Source of the DNA: Oscheius tipulae
Taxonomy: Eukaryota; Nematoda; Chromadorea; Rhabditida; Rhabditidae
DNA: 64,000 nucleotides
Direction of reading: 5' to 3'
NCBI GenBank assembly: GCA_037178975.1
Contig: JASJZH010000004.1
Location: forward strand, 248,001-312,000
Position 1 is the first letter of the stretch. The number at the start of each line of letters is the position of its first letter. The position numbers and the translations under genes were made by a program. The notes below the pieces were generated by a model. That model did no database searches. It worked only from the letters and a program-made list of their open reading frames with translations, and was not told the DNA's origin. Of this stretch, positions 21,734 through 39,295 are shown one piece after another.

Positions 21734-22009
21734 ATGAATTTTCGTACTTGCCACAAGTTTGAACAGTCAATGTGATTCAGAACAGAGAAGGGAGAAGTTT
21801 TCGTTTTCTCCGAAGTCTTCAACAGTTTGTTGTCACTCTCATCTGATGCCTTCTGTCTCGTCTTCTCCTTCTGTTTCTCACCCTGTACTCTATACTCCGC
21901 CACGGTATAAAAGACATGAGCGAATTTGTGACAGAACCCGTCCATCCTCTTCCTTATGTTGATTCTATCCAGAAAGGTAGGTATGCATATATTATTTCTG
22001 TCATCAGAA

Positions 22010-22250
22010 CAGCGGAGATACGAATGTCCTTCTCGCCGCTCTCGGTCTGGGCCAGTCCAAGAGCGGCTAGTTCATCCAGAAGGGTCATGAGGTTGAAGAA
22101 GGGGGCGCTGAAACAATAACAGCGAAAATGAAAGGAGCCTACCTCTTGACCGACTATTGTATCCCAGAAGTAGAGAACACGGGCCAGAGGATACCTTCAA
22201 ACCAAATTATTCTATAGAGTTGGGTGATGGTCGAGACAACTTCCTGAAAG
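22010..22250 (-). other. Unidentified coding-like segments (minus strand)
   Basis: Behind TTTCAG acceptors the minus strand reads EVVSTITQLYRIIWFE, YPLARVLYFWDTIVGQE and APFFNLMTLLDELAALGLAQ. These look like protein sequence, but the phases of the three pieces do not join with normal splice sites. They may be a decayed gene. I do not recognise the family. Confidence 0.25.
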
Positions 22251-22759
22251 ATTGTTCACTATCTCCTGTCTCTCTGTCCATCTAACGTCGAAACAATCCG
22301 TTAAGATTTGCCTTCATCCGTTTTTCATTGCCACGGAGTACATTTACTGCTATAACGGACCTTTAGTGATTTTGTGTACTCTTCTTATATCATGTATGGG
22401 GACAGTTCAAACTTTTCCAGGTTAACGAATGGAATGTTTATCACGACGTTCAGATTTTTTAAGGTTTCAGTAAGTTATGCTGAGATAGACAGTGAGAAGA
22501 GGACAGACACGACGAGACAGACAGCCACCGAAAAATTGAACTTTCAGCGCATCATGATAGGCTTTTTGATTATCGTCGTGTACTATCCGTGTGGTCAGTA
22601 ATTTTTGTCCCGCGCAACTTCTCGTGGTCGTATTTCTTGAACCCTTTGAGTAAAAACGGTCAATGGAGTGCCAAAAGAAAGCCTGAATCAATCCCAATTT
22701 GATGCCGTAAAAACATGTATGGGCACAGTTGGAACTTTCCGGGCGCAGTCGATCGCAAA

Positions 22760-22925
22760 AATCCGCACCGTTGAAAATCAAGGTTTAGGGAGAATTTCGA
22801 GGTGTTTAAAAAAACTGACAGCGCAATTTTTAGCCCTTGATGAGTAACTTTACCAGCCGAATTGGGAAAAATGGAAGACGTTGTCGAAAACAACACAATC
22901 AGAGCTTTCGAAAGCATTTTAAATC
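22760..22925 (+). repeat. Dispersed repeat family 3, copy 2
   Basis: AAAAAAACTGACAGCGCA, TTGATGAGTAACTTTACCAG and AATCAGAGCTTTCGAAAGC parallel the minus-strand copy at 6830-7045. Confidence 0.55.
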
Positions 22926-22954
22926 TCAATAGATTCAATAGAAACCAGTCGGCT

Positions 22955-23215
22955 ATGTCGCCTGATCGGCGGTTTTATTGAGCTCCGAGTCGTCCATTGC
23001 CAGGAAACTCTCCAAGGAGTTAAAGCAATAACATTCTTTTTACAATTATAGCAATCAAAACAGTAGTTTGCTAACTCAAAAAACTTTCTTCTTGCATTGG
23101 CTTGACTTGTCTTGACAGAAAAAGTCCACAAACCTTGTCAAATTTTATCCCAGATTAGAGTTGACTTGTGTCGCAGACGGACGCCTCTTGCAAATTGTAA
23201 AGGTAGGATATTTCG
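22955..23215 (+). repeat. Dispersed repeat family 2, copy 2
   Basis: GCGGTTTTATTGAGC, AAGTCCACAAACCTTGTCAA and ATCCCAGATTAGAGTTGACT parallel 17935-18140. This copy is longer because of an insertion in the middle. Confidence 0.65.
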
Positions 23216-23566
23216 AGGAACGAGTCTCGCAAAGTTGGTGGGTTCGGGTGCGCCTGCATCCAAAGAGGCAGTAACATGCTATCATGGGTGGAAAAACTAA
23301 CTTTCTCCATTGTGGTTTTTTTGGACTATATGTACTAATTATACAGCATCACTGGAATTGCGCAGTTAGCCACAGAAGCCATAAATGAACTTGTGACCGG
23401 TAGTTTCTATAGTGGACGAACTCGTGCCTCATCAGTCTGTAGCCATTTAGTAGGTCACTCGGTTGAAGCTTCAAAACTAGAGTGAAGAGAGACCAAGAGA
23501 CAGTGAGACAGAGACAAAAAACTCATCAATTTTTCCTCTCCTTGTCGTTCTTGTACGCTGCTGTAG

Positions 23567-23762
23567 TTTGTCTACTGGACACAGTAGTTCAGACAATTCG
23601 AGTAGCGTTACTGTCTCCATTTCCATGGGTGACAGTAGCCAAGAAAAGCATCGAAGCTATCAGGAAGACTATCATCTAGACGACTACAATTGTGTTCTGA
23701 CTCTGACGCCTCCAATTATGGATAAGACTTTATTAAAACAAAAAAGGAGAAAGCTTGCATAA
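23567..23762 (+). CDS. Possible terminal exon of an unknown gene
   Basis: After a TGTAG acceptor the plus strand reads a Ser-rich stretch (STGHSSSDNSSSVTVSISM), then an acidic and aromatic stretch (EDYHLDDYNC), and ends KRRKLA before TAA. Codon usage looks coding, but no partner exon was identified and no family is recognised. Confidence 0.25.
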
Positions 23763-23840
23763 ATATAGACGAGTTTAGGAGTAAGTGTATGAGGCAGTGA
23801 TCTTATTTTGACAACTTGGAGATTCTTCTAGAGAAGTTAT

Positions 23841-25984
23841 TTAGCAACGCTCCTGGATCTCGCCCTCCTTGAGTCCAAGGCACATTCCCCACTCGCGGAT
23901 GGAGATGTTGCCGTCGTTGTCGGCATCGCATCCCTCGAGGAAGGGCTTGATGCAAGACTCCATCGGAATGACGGGGGCGGTGATGGGGATCAGTTCGTGG
24001 TGAGAGACGGACTGGAACAGTAGAAGACAGTCTCTATCTCTCTGTCTCTCTATTTCTCATCTCTCTGTCTTTATGTCTCCCACTTCCTGGTCTCTGCAAA
24101 ACTTCCACAGCTCCGTGCCAAGCAATTTTAAAGTTCGGGACGCAGTTGTTATGAGCGATTGGTCATCCGCGCTGTCTGTTTAAACTCGCGCGCCATTTTA
24201 AACTGCTCATAAGCTACTTATGACGCATAAAAAGATACCTTGTCATGGGGCTTGGTGTCCAGCTCGCAGAACTTCCAGATGACGGGGTAGACGTGACGCT
24301 TCTCATCATCGGTCTCGGCCTCCTGGAGGAGTTCCTCCCATTCCATGTTGTGAAGCTCACGACGCTTCTTCAGCTCACGCATGACCTGACAAAGTTGAGA
24401 TGGAAGTGGGGAAACAAGTGCACACTGCCAGTCGTCTACACCTAGTAGTTGTCCAGTAGACCCTGTCAAACCTAGCTTTTTTGGAGCCTCTTGCAAAATA
24501 GAACAAGAGTAAATTACAAGGGAGTTAGGCTTAGTGTCATGAAACTGTAAACCTTGGCAACCTGTTGATAGAATAACAGAAAGAAGGATGGTCATTTAGG
24601 TTTCTGGTAGCGACTCTCAACAGACATCCCATCCCTAAGAATGTCCATCCATATCTCTTCTCTCCCCACTAACTTACCTGGAAGAGCCAGTCGGACATTC
24701 TCTCGGGGAACTGGGCCATGAGCTCGTCAGTGCACTCGTTGAGCTGCTTGCACTCTCCCAAATACTCGAGGTGGACCTTGGCGAAGGTCTTCTTCTCACA
24801 GTGCTTGGAGCCCTTCTTGCAGAGACAACGTTGACGGTAGAGTTCACAGAGGGAGGAGAAGGTCTGGTTGTTGTTAGCGCAGACCATGTCGTTCGGGTCT
24901 CCGTCGAGTTCGGGACACTTGCTGATGCACTCGCAAATGGGCTCTCCCTTCTTGGTCACGACGCATTCCTTTCCCCAGCCGCAGACGTGGTCCTCACAGG
25001 GGTTCTTGACCTCGACTGAAACAGGAAATGAGTCTCTGTCTCTCTGTCTCTCTTCCCCACACCCTCTAACCAGTCAAAAACCTCACAAAACCTAGTGTAA
25101 AACTTGGTCGGCAGGTGTTCTCCGGCCCCTCTGTCACTCTCTCGGTCACGAAAAATGATCCCCCTTGCACTCTTTGAGGAAAAGAGGCTGCGGCTACAGC
25201 TGTTATACAAAAAGTGGTCACTGAGTTACAAAAAAGTGAAACAGCTGTGTCTTTCAAGTCCCGGAATACTGTTTTGAAACAGAAAACGTACCCTTGTTGA
25301 TGGGCTTGCCATCATCAGCCTGCTCCTCGTCGATGTTTTCCAAAAGAGACTCGAGATCATCAAGATCCTTCTGAAAATAAGTTTTCACATACGATGCTAT
25401 TCATTTCTGATGTTAAAACATTTTCTGAGCCTACTGTTCTTGCTAATGCATTCATAAATGGTGCTGTGTCTGTGCAGAGATGAGTGAAACGAGTACTAAT
25501 GCTAGAGCAAGCTCAAAGACAAACTTCATCTGCTACAAAATATAGTAGCTAGAACATTTAGTACCCTGATCTCAGGGACAAGCAAAGACGGGCGGAATGC
25601 AGAATTTACAAAGGTGTCATTTAGACTGTAAAGTGTGCACAAGCTAACTGTCACCTTTGGACGTTCATAAAGTTATTCTTCATCGAAAAGATTTTTCTGA
25701 AAATTGAGATTTACATTAGTAACCATGTTACACAAGGTTATCGTTTTAGATTCAGTCTAAGCTTGAAAACGTATGATGCGGTCAGAGCTTCTAGAAAAGT
25801 GATCTACTGTATAGTATTTGCCTACTGGTTGTTGAAATCTGACCTATTTGGCGCTAGCTGTCAGGGTTTAAGAAAAACTGAACGAATACTACGATTACAG
25901 GAGGCAAAAAAAACAGAAGCTTACCTTCTGTTCTGTTGGCAAGAATGAAGCTGCCAAGAGCAGCGCAGCGAGAGCGACGCGCAT
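23841..25984 (-). CDS. ost-1: SPARC / osteonectin, basement-membrane calcium-binding glycoprotein
   Basis: Secreted matricellular protein that binds collagen IV in basement membranes. Exons 25925-25984, 25292-25370, 24678-25015, 24239-24385, 23841-24011 give 264 aa, the length of C. elegans OST-1. Residues 1-19 are a signal peptide (MRVALAALLLAASFLP). Next comes the acidic domain (DLDDLESLLENIDEEQADDG), then a follistatin-like Cys-rich domain (CECISKCPELDGDPNDM, VCANNNQTFSSLCELY), and the extracellular calcium domain (ERMSDWLFQVMRELKKRREL). The last exon holds an EF-hand loop DADNDGNISIREW and the terminal Cys (EIQERC). The close match to nematode OST-1 is the main evidence for the phylum. 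TTCAG lies 10 nt before the ATG. Confidence 0.97.
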
Positions 25985-26302
25985 GGCGGCTGTTCTGAAT
26001 GACTCGGAGAGACGGCTGGTCTGTTGGCACGCCCCTCGGGGGAAGCTCCTCTCTGATTGATCGAATCGTCTACTACAAAGATGGATCAAGTGAGATGATG
26101 TTTCGCAACCTTGAAAGAGAGACAGAGAGATAGAAACAGAGCGACAGAGACGAGTTCAGCAACCTACCCTGTCCGTCCTCCAAAAGCAACTACTAGTAGA
26201 CTACTTCCAAGAACGCATAATTACAGTAGTTTCAAACTTTGTTTCAAAACTTTTGCACAATTTCCAAGCAGTTATACAAGTTTCTTCCATTACAAGTCCC
26301 AA
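25985..26302. promoter_or_regulatory. Shared divergent promoter of SPARC and the secreted Cys-rich gene
   Basis: 318 bp between divergent ATGs. It contains a short GAGACAGA run (26117-26150). Shared regulation is inferred from position only. Confidence 0.35.
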
Positions 26303-26857
26303 ATGAATCTACAGCTGCTTCTAGTGCTCGTCTCTCTACCACAATCTACACAAGCTGCCTTCTTCTGCTTCAGGACTAATCCCTCCGCGACGGAACTCGA
26401 CCAGGAGCAGTGTCATCCGTATCGTGGCTGTGAGACGCGTCTTCTTGCCAAGGACAAGGGTAACTTTTCCGTCGAGGTCGGCTGCAACAGCTACGAGGAT
26501 GCCTGTCAGAACCATGTCGGCAGCTGGGGCTTCAGCGTTTGCTGTCGACCGGCTCTCTGCAACCACGTCCACGAGCTCCTTCGACCCGGAATCGACATCC
26601 AGACGGCGGCCGGTATTCTGAAGCGGGAGGCCAGGAGACAACTGGTCCAGGAAAACACGGACCGACTGCCCAACCCTGTGCCAAAGATTCCAACTGAGAA
26701 TGGAGAAGTCGAGAAGACGGCAGCTCCGATGGCCGAAAAACAAGTGGCAGCCGGGCGACCGAGGCATTCTGGGTCTTTGAATGGGCTTCTGAGCGGGACT
26801 GCGACGATGCTGGTTTTTAGAGGTTTGTGGGAAATGTATAATAAATACCTTACATGA
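26303..26857 (+). CDS. Secreted Cys-rich protein, probable Ly6/three-finger type
   Basis: Single-exon frame of 184 aa. Residues 1-18 form a signal peptide (MNLQLLLVLVSLPQSTQA). About 10 cysteines fall in the next 80 residues, ending in CCRPALCN, the CC-x4-CN pattern of Ly6/uPAR and nematode ET-type modules. After it comes a charged, Pro-rich region (PNPVPKIPTENGEVEK) and a weakly hydrophobic C-terminus (GLLSGTATMLVFRGLW) that could be a poor membrane or GPI-type signal. An AATAAA overlaps the final codons. Fold assignment rests on the Cys pattern alone; the ligand is unknown. Confidence 0.65.
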   Translation: MNLQLLLVLVSLPQSTQAAFFCFRTNPSATELDQEQCHPYRGCETRLLAKDKGNFSVEVGCNSYEDACQNHVGSWGFSVCCRPALCNHVHELLRPGIDIQTAAGILKREARRQLVQENTDRLPNPVPKIPTENGEVEKTAAPMAEKQVAAGRPRHSGSLNGLLSGTATMLVFRGLWEMYNKYLT

Positions 26858-28179
26858 GACTACGGTAAACTAACTATCTCTGTCTCTCTGTCTTCCTGTT
26901 TATTTGTCGCTCTGTCTCCTATTTTTCCACCATTATCTCCCAATCAATGAGTTTATACTGGCCCAGATGTTCCTACTCTGCTGCTACCAAACAATGAGCC
27001 ACATCCAAAACGCTCTCTCCCTCTAAATCAAGACCCACAGAATTGCGACACAAACTGACACGTCATCCATCCGTCTATGAAAGTGCAAGAAGACAGCTTT
27101 ACAGCCTGCTCCCGCTCAGGCGGGTTAATCAGTCAACAAGAGGTGGATGTAATATGCTAATGAGCACGACGTAATCCGGAGGAAATTTCTGTGGACAAAC
27201 ATATGGCGGAATGGTTTTTGTCACCACGACACATGTGCTCGGCAAAAAGTTGATGTTAGGTTTTGCACGGCACAGCTCGTCTATCAAGCTGTGGTTTTGT
27301 GAGAGGGTGAGAGACAATGAGAAATTTTTTGGGACAAAGAGAGGCACAGAGACAGAGAGACAGAGAGACAATAGCTTTCATGACTCATTCCCTATCCCAT
27401 TCTGCAACTCTCCTCTGGATTGAGCACAGCTGTTCTGGTATAAATCCGGATGTCCACTCTATCGGCTCGATGATCCCCTGGCCCAGTTTTTTTCGGCTGC
27501 CAGTCGCAACAGGCGCAAGAGTTGATTTACGAGAGACCATGTCGGCAGGCCACAGGCTCCCGGAATGTTTGACTGACAGCTACCGGGGAGGGTGATGGGA
27601 CGAGAAGGAGTTAAGAACAGAAGGAAAGGATCTGAAAGGATGACGGAGTCAATGTCTGTCTATCTTTTTTGACTTATACTCTGTTCTTCCCTGTACACTT
27701 TGATTGAGTCCTTCTTCTGAACATCTCGACTCATTCCCTGACCAGTTCTGTACTGATCTTTGACAGTCTCCAGCTTCTTGACTCATACTCTGTCCCCTAC
27801 TCTCTGATCACGTTTGTTCCATAGCCAGACTCATTGTTATAGCAGTGAGACTCTGATCATCGACTGTGTACCTAGATTCTATCCCTTGACCACCGACAAA
27901 TTCCTCTCCCTCTCTCACTCTGACTCACTCTCTCTGTCTCTACCAAACAGCCGTCCTTCCTGACCACTCTCTGCCTCCGAGCGTCAGTTGTCTCTCTCTC
28001 TTATAAACAGAAAGAGACTCCAGGCCCTTCCATCATGTTGTACTCGCTGAGAGATTCGAAAGAGAGGGATCGAAGGGGAGAGAGCTTACCTCCTCATTTA
28101 GGGATTAGCCGCCATGGTCACAGAGGGCGAGAGCTAGGCCCCCAATCATGCAATAGCTCTCTCGCGCATTTGGGACACC
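26858..28179. other. Intergenic region with CT repeats and TGACTCATAC motifs
   Basis: No supported gene. CT-type simple repeats occur near 26880, 27900-27940 and 27990, and a GA-type run lies near 27340-27370. Between 27665 and 27840 several TTGACTCATACTCTG-like motifs occur, also seen near 11470, 11560 and 33630. Confidence 0.5.
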
Positions 28180-29414
28180 ATGACAACACCGCTCTGTCAG
28201 CCGGCTGTGGCTCTGCGTTCTAGGAGAGAGGATGACGGTTTGGTAGGTGTTTGGAGGACACAGAAACAGAGCCCTCTGAACTTTAAAATTTATTTCAGGG
28301 TTGGGGTTTCTTCTGGTTCAGTATGGCTCTCATTGGATTTCTTATCTTCTTCACCTTCCTCGTCTACAAGTTCTGGTGGCTACCGAGGTAAGCTCATGAT
28401 TAGTATCGGACACCATTCTTCTAGAAAACAGTCCGAACACTCCAAGCAGTACCAGCAGAACTGGAAGCCTAGTACTTTGAGATGGAGCGATAGTCAACCA
28501 GGTGAGAGAGGGTGGGGCTAATGGGGCGGAAGTTCTTTGTGAGTAGTAGGGGCGAGAGGAAGTAGTCGAGAAAGAACGAAAGCGGGAACGAAAGACAGAG
28601 ATACATCAAGAAATCTGATTCACCCTGACTCAACCCTTACAGCAACAATGCAATCGACCGGTCTTCCACCCGGCTACAATGTGCCCAAGAGTTCTTCGTT
28701 TCTAGTAAGCAGACATCAAAGTCAAGTAGGTTTTACTGAAAAGTTCAAAAAAGAACTGAGCCTAATGTTAGATAAATTTACCGGACAAGAGGAAAAAACT
28801 GAAACCACGTGTGCTTATCTATCTTTTTGATTGTTTGCCAGCCTCGATTTCCCGGCCCGGGTCGACAGTGTTGGCAAACATTTGACTCTTTTCAGCTGAC
28901 TGCAGGACTTCTTACGTGTTCCATATATTTTTACCCTTTTTAGCTTAGGCTTGGCCAATTTTTATCCAAATCTTTTGATTGAAAAACGTTTTAGAGCCAA
29001 TTGTACGCTCCACAGACACAAGGACCTCCAGTCATTATCATTCCTCCTGATATGGACCTCACAAAGGTGTGTAGAAAAAACTCTTTGTCTTTCTATCTCT
29101 CTGTCTCTCTGCCTTTCTGACTCCTGTCTGCCTCACAGTGTAGTTTCCAGACTCCCAGTCCGCGATCCGTTGTCCCCTTCTCTCCCCAAGGACACTACCG
29201 AGTCCAACAGGAACACAGTCCATACCCAGCAGGTGAACCTTTCATTTTCTTCTTAAAAGTTCAAACAGGAGACAGACGAATGAGCTACAATCCCAACATC
29301 TCGTCCGATCCGACTCTTCCCTATGAGGCCGTGGCCGTCCGTACGACCACCACTACCAGACGAACTACTGTACTTAGCCCTGTCAGTCAGAGTAGAGTCA
29401 CAACTATCGTTTGA
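28180..29414 (+). CDS. Unrecognised single-pass membrane protein with PPxY and C-terminal PDZ ligand
   Basis: Exons 28180-28242, 28299-28387, 28425-28501, 28643-28704, 29016-29066, 29139-29232, 29269-29414 join in phase to give 193 aa. A hydrophobic span at about 22-47 (SMALIGFLIFFTFLVYKFWW) is followed by a polar tail, suggesting a short N-terminus outside and about 145 residues inside. The tail has PPGY at 85-88, a possible WW-domain ligand, a Pro-rich stretch (TQGPPVIIIPPDMDL), Ser/Thr-rich sequence (RTTTTTRRTTVLSP) and ends TTIV, a class I PDZ-type terminus. Introns of 36-38 nt occur. No family recognised. The upstream start is uncertain, and earlier exons could exist. Confidence 0.65.
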
Positions 29415-31530
29415 ACTAAATGAAAATTCCTAAAGTCAAGCTAATTTTGGCTTGTTGCTAAAAATAAGCTTCAGAGAAATGTATTTCTACTCGGATTTGC
29501 GTGCGCTCTAGAACTTTTCTTCTGTCGCAGTGAAGTCACTGAGAGTCTTTTGTTACTACTGCGAACTGAAGGCAAAGGGACGGCGAAAGCCATCGGAGAC
29601 GGCCACTTCCTTTGTGTTGCTTGATACATTTCGACGATGAAATCCACACACAAAATATTTTTCTCCTTAAGGGGCCACGTTAGGATTGATTTAATTACCA
29701 GTAACTGCTTCGGAAAGATGATGGTAGGTCTCTGGAAAATTTTTCAGCTACCCGAATTTCTTCAAAGTTAATTCCACTATTACATCTTGTACATCCGAGC
29801 GTCACATACTTGCATACCACACACCACAGACCATACTTATACCGTGAATTTTTGCCGCCCTTTTGCGAATACGCTCAATTTCGAGTTTTATGTTCCATTT
29901 CACTCATTTCAGAGTTTCTAACTGTTTTTCGGATTCAACGTGTTCAAGAACCCCTAATAATGTTGTTAGAAATATAGAAAAGTTGCCGATATGAGCGAAC
30001 TTTATCGTTGTTGGTCTAGCATAAGGATTACTCACTACCGCAGCACATACCGGGCTGTTTGCATGTTCTAAGGAGTTTTATGCATGCTGAAATCAGTAAA
30101 CAAGGTTAGAAACTGAAAAATGACTCCTATGCGTCAGAGTACCCGTTTACGAACAGCTACCGTATCTTTCGAACGGAGGGGGACGCTTGCCGAACTATTA
30201 CCTGAATTTTTCGTAAATTTTCTCCTGTTTTTTTTTGGTAATTTTTTAGTCAAAGCAGACAATTCTAGGATGAAATTTATCAGCGAATTGAGCGAACACG
30301 ATCAGAAGACGGAAAAATGAGTGGAAGCAGCGGAATATGCATATTCAGGAAAGACCGTTGCTAGACCCAACTACAAAAGTGGCTCCGCAACCCACCCATC
30401 CACCCACAATGCCAGTGTCCCTGGTATTTGACGACAAGTGCTTTGCCATCACAAAATCGGCTCTGTATTCCATATTCTATCCGCTGACAGCATTGCCTGC
30501 TTAAGGGTCAAATAATCGATAAAAGACCATACAATTGGATAATATTGGGGTAGCGGTGCCGCTAGGACATAAAAGACTGCTCATCCTGTCTTTGTCTCTC
30601 TGTCTTTCTGTCTCACTGTTTGAATACTTTCAAAGTAAGTTCTCAGAAAAGTAACCATATTTGTATTCAACAAGCAGTTTTTTAAACACTCATCCATATC
30701 CCACCAAGTTTACATACGACGGCTTCTCCTTCTTCTTTACTTCTTGGAAGTCCTTTGAAAAGAATTCTATCACATCAGAAGATTCGTCCATTTCTAGGGC
30801 TGCGGCCTTGAGGAAAAAGAAGCGAACTTATAAGAAGAACCGATAAAGCCGAGCAGATGCAAGCGGACAGGAAGTAGAGAAGGACTGATAAAGAGAAACT
30901 GCGTAGTCTCTTTCTCATTTGTGTGATTATGTGCTTCGAGAGGCACAATCGCTGGTATTTGCGTTCGTATCTTGTCGCTGAACTTTGGCGTAGTTTTGCG
31001 TAAATAACTTTTTGAAATAAATCCTTCATTACATCTCTCAACCTTACAACTTCGATGAAAAATGTGCGTGAACAAATGCATGAATACAGTACCGAAAATA
31101 AGAAATGCACAAGGACCTTTCATAGGCCCCTCAAAAACAAGTAAAATAATCTCAAAAATCCTCTGCTTTGATTTCCCTCTACATACACTATATTTACTGC
31201 GACCTTCTCCGTCGTTTGCAGTTTTGGGTCCCAAGACACTTTCCAACTTTAGTATGTTCTACAAACTTGTAGCATATGTTCCGGACTACAACTGCGTAGG
31301 ACACGGAAAGTTCGGAAACTTGGTCTTGGGGCCGAAAAATGCAAAAATACGGTGAAGGTTCGCAATTTTCATTGTTCTAAGGGAAGATATGACTTTTCTT
31401 CAAGTGGGGAAAGAGGGAGATTCATCTTCTGGGAGGCTATTATGTATGAGTGAGCCACGTTTTCTTCGATTTTCACACAAAAAAAAGTTGGGATACCGGT
31501 ACGGAATGGGTGGGAAACAGTAGGAGGCTC
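29415..31530. other. Intergenic region between the membrane protein and PKC
   Basis: No supported gene. Near 30228-30300 it holds sequence related to the 845-1012 element, and a decayed fold-back copy lies at 31250-31312. Long frames here have no recognisable content. Confidence 0.5.
31250..31312. repeat. Fold-back element, copy H6
   Basis: GTATGTTCTACAAACTTGTA faces GACTACAACTGCGTAGGACA across a loop of about 10 nt. Confidence 0.5.
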
Positions 31531-37469
<5,939 letters not shown>

Positions 37470-37954
37470 GGTCGGAGAGCCGTCTAGCACGAGCTGACTC
37501 GGCGGAGGATGGGGCAGACCGAAGACGTTGACCACCTGCAAACTTTGTTTAAGATGACGAATCAAGAATTCCCGCCAAAACAGAACAGTTGTATCGATAC
37601 ATAGAGAGAGACACTGTGAGCACTGGGATTGTTGCAAATATTGACAGAACTGGATGGCAGAGAGGGTGAGAGCAAGAGAGACTCGGAGGTGGTCATAAAA
37701 TGAGCGGATGTGGCCGGGAGGAGACATCAAATCAATTGATCAAATCGAATCTCTAGGCAGGAAATTGGATTTTTTCTCGCACTATTGGGAAAAGACGGAC
37801 GATTAAAGCTTTTAGAAGATTAAAACTAGTGGATCTATAGACAGAAAAAGGGTTCAACCTTTTTTTGCTGCCCTATCGCCTGCAGGGTCCAATTTATCAT
37901 GTTGCAGACTGGAAGTGTTGACTTTTGGTCAATAAGCGGGTGAAAAAAGATAGC

Positions 37955-38110
37955 AAGGCAGAGAGACAGAGAGACGAAGAGACAGAGAGTGAGAAAGGCA
38001 GAGAGGGGGAGACGGAGAGAGACAGAGAGAAGAGAGAGGAGAGAGAAAGAGAGAAAGAGGACAGATAGACAGAGAGGCAGAGGGAGACGGAGAGAGGACA
38101 GAGAGTTCAG
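37955..38110. repeat. GAGACAGA-type simple repeat
   Basis: GAGACAGAGAGACGAAGAGA-like units grading into GAGAGA runs. Confidence 0.85.
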
Positions 38111-39209
38111 GGTAAGTTAAGAAAGACGATCAGCTGGTCAAAACAACAAGACGACGAACTCTTTCTAATGAAGTTTTGACGGAGAGGAGGATTGGTGAGT
38201 AAAAAGAGTCCCTTTAGACAGAGACAAGAGTTGATAAAAGAGAGTACTTTCTATGTCCTCTTGGAAATTGAATAGGCTTGAGCATCAGGGAGCTGTGGAA
38301 ACAAAAAAAAGAGAGAAATTTGGACACAAGAATCATGTAAACGGGGGAAGGAGACTGATGACCTGAAGGAGTGTCTCTCCCTCTGACTCACACCCAGCCG
38401 TCTCTCTCCACACCGAAATGATAACATTTTTATCGATAAGCACGCGAGCGTCAAGAGGTTGTATTGTTGACAGTTTTTTGTTTAGAAGGCGAGAGTGACC
38501 TGGAAAAGTAGCTGAGGAATGATTTCTCCCGCACAGGACAAACATCAGCCACCCCCACACGGTGTTCGCATGGTGGGCGTCGATCAGCAAAGGAATTTTG
38601 TCAATATTCAATCTGTCTCTGTCTCTCTCTTGGGGAACCCCCCATAGTCAGAAAGAGGGAATAAAAGAAACAATCGGTCGCTGATTACGGGCCTTGAAGA
38701 TGGCAGAGCGAGATGACCCGCCCGCACACAAAGAGGGTCCTCTGGGAAAAAAGAAGGAGTTGATTTATGGGCAGGGCATGATAAGCAGATGACTAGGAGC
38801 ACCTTTTTTCTGATTCACTCAATCAAGTCCAAGGAAAACAAACAAATTTTTGGGCTCTAAAAAACAATTAAAGACATCCAGCTGTTCTCTCGAACATACA
38901 GTGCCAGGTAGCCGGCTGACAATCCCCATTTCGACAACTTTTCCCAAGCTAAATTTGCCCAAGATTCTCACCTTGATAGCGCCGTTATGGCGAGGGATTT
39001 CGAGACGAAAATTGTCACTGTCTAGGCATGAACATCATTCGAAACTTCACCGTTTCGTTTGAGGCGGCTGCTATGGCAAAATCGTACAGGGTACAAGCAC
39101 AAAATGGCAAAAAAGGAGAAAGAAACATGAGCCGGGCACTTTTTCTCTGCTCTTTGCGTGATCTCGGCTAGAAATTAGAACGGCCCATTAGCAAAAAAGG
39201 TCTTGGACA

Positions 39210-39295
39210 GAGAGACAGGGAGACAAGGTGACAGAGAGAGAGAGAGAGAGAGAGACAGAGAAACGGGGACAGAGGAATAGAGAGACAGAGGGCCT
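39210..39295. repeat. GAGACAGA-type simple repeat
   Basis: GACAGAGAGACAGGGAGACA followed by a pure GA run. Confidence 0.8.

Larger units (their letters stand above)
21734..23840. other. 2.1-kb region without a confident gene model
   Basis: It contains short coding-like segments on both strands, repeat family 3 (22760-22925), repeat family 2 (22955-23215) and a possible terminal exon at 23567-23762. A tandem pair of related GTATGGGGACAGTT / GTATGGGCACAGTT segments lies near 22390 and 22715. Confidence 0.4.

Noticed and set aside
21903-21976. TATAAAAG followed by ATG and a GTAGGT donor on the plus strand
   Set aside because: The ATG is only about 10 bases after the TATA-like box, too close for a normal core promoter, and the following exon stops quickly.
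30692-30793. 33-codon minus-strand frame beginning MDESSDVIEFF
   Set aside because: The composition looks coding, but it is too short, has no signal peptide and no partner exons. Not enough to call.
30794-31246. 150-codon minus-strand frame
   Set aside because: No domain, no splice context, and it overlaps AT-rich intergenic DNA and repeat-like sequence.
38333-38611. 92-codon minus-strand frame upstream of PKC
   Set aside because: It contains an acceptor-like TTTTCCAG but no domain and no phase-compatible link to PKC.
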